Shown here piece after piece: positions 5,487-5,898 of a stretch of 5,898 bases of DNA; positions within the stretch are counted from its first letter, which is position 1; each line of letters opens with the position of its first letter. Source of the stretch: JAFKKF01 sp038323025 (GTDB taxonomy: Bacteria > Pseudomonadota > Alphaproteobacteria > Rhizobiales > Kaistiaceae); the NCBI GenBank assembly GCA_038323025.1, contig JBBQGL010000190.1, forward strand, positions 1-5,898, read 5' to 3'. Made by a program: the position numbers and the translations under genes. The notes under the pieces were generated by a model. That model was not told the origin of the DNA. It saw only the letters and a list, made by a program, of their open reading frames with translations, and did not search any database.

Positions 5487-5898
5487 TTACTCCGCCGCCT
5501 TTTCCGCTGAGCGAGCTTCCTCGAGCAGGGCCTCGCCCCGCCCGCCCGCCATGCGAGCGATATCGTCCTGGTACTTGAGGAGCACCCCGAGCGTATCGGT
5601 AAGCGTCTGCGGGTCGAGGGCCGTCTTGTCGAGTTCGGTCAAGGCGGTCGCCCAGTCCAGCGTCTCGGCGACGCCGGGGCTTTTGAACAGGTCCTCGTGG
5701 CGGAGGCGCTGGACGAATGCCACGACCTCCCGCGACAGCCGTTCGCCGGCGCCGGGCACTTTCGTCCGCACGATCTCCAGCTCGCGCGCCGCATCGGGAT
5801 AGTCGATCCAGTGATAGAGGCAGCGGCGCTTCAAGGCGTCGTGGATCTCGCGCGTGCGGTTGGTGGTGACAATGACGATCGGCGGGTGCTCGGCCTTG
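5487..5898 (-). CDS. coxD: MoxR/CoxD-type AAA+ ATPase (C-terminal part, runs off right edge)
   Basis: The C-terminal 136 residues of a MoxR-family AAA+ ATPase, which uses ATP hydrolysis with a VWA partner to remodel or mature metalloenzymes. The frame continues past the right edge without a start. Visible parts are the sensor 1 strand with asparagine (PPIVIVTTNRTREIHDALKR, near the beginning of the visible portion), the following RRCLYHWIDYPD that is typical of this family, and a helical C-terminal lid (from about ARELEIVRTKVPG to the end). The Walker A and B motifs would lie outside the window. The stop TAA (5487-5489) is 6 nt from the coxE GTG. A TTG at 5834 is not a real start, because the conserved sensor 1 region lies upstream of it in the same frame. 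The neighbouring coxE and xdhC genes support a CoxD role over other MoxR types. Confidence 0.88.
   Translation of the reverse strand, partial: KAEHPPIVIVTTNRTREIHDALKRRCLYHWIDYPDAARELEIVRTKVPGAGERLSREVVAFVQRLRHEDLFKSPGVAETLDWATALTELDKTALDPQTLTDTLGVLLKYQDDIARMAGGRGEALLEEARSAEKAAE

Noticed and set aside
4968..5578. Plus-strand frames opposite coxE and the coxD end
   Set aside because: Arg/Pro/Ala-rich shadow translations of the coxE linker region; the minus strand shows the intact VWA and AAA+ motifs.

Overview
The window comes from a high-GC (about 65% in the samples I counted) alphaproteobacterium, most probably of the order Hyphomicrobiales (Rhizobiales). The evidence is the minus-strand order serS-surE-pcm, followed by what looks like the first codons of an nlpD-type gene, together with a cox-type MoxR ATPase / VWA / XdhC module. 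Protein wording in SerRS and the MoxR fragment also fits that group. No genus can be fixed from this sequence alone.

Left half (about 1-3147), all transcribed right to left. serS (seryl-tRNA synthetase) is followed by surE (5'-nucleotidase), then pcm (isoaspartyl methyltransferase), which overlaps surE by 4 nt. A 12-codon start of a probable NlpD/LysM-M23 gene runs off the left edge. This is a housekeeping cluster for translation, stationary-phase nucleotide metabolism and protein repair. Between serS and surE lie two opposed arrays of the heptamer GCGAATA. They form a perfect 32-bp inverted repeat around a 45-nt spacer, and one arm supplies the last codons and the stop of serS. SerRS also carries an unusually long insert of lower GC between motif 1 and the TAE loop.

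Right half (about 3255-5898). On the minus strand are the C-terminal part of a MoxR/CoxD-type AAA+ ATPase, a CoxE-type VWA protein 6 nt downstream, and further left a 112-residue XdhC/CoxI N-terminal-domain protein. These belong to the maturation machinery of molybdenum hydroxylases of the CO-dehydrogenase type. A brnTA toxin-antitoxin module lies on the plus strand between coxE and xdhC and splits the cox module. The toxin frame (brnT) is broken by an apparent one-base deletion in a G run at 3772-3774, and the antitoxin (brnA) is intact. The module has a strong-looking promoter of its own whose expected transcription start falls on the brnT start codon, with repeats that could be the autorepression operator. 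A perfect 10-bp hairpin sits just upstream of the brnA ribosome binding site.

The most notable points are the broken toxin beside an intact antitoxin, the heptamer inverted repeat that ends serS, and the SerRS insert. I do not see a wholly new multi-gene system. There is no rRNA, tRNA, CRISPR array or transposase gene. The only gene-free stretches are 38-193, 1636-1728, 3148-3254 and 3594-3722, all under 300 nt.
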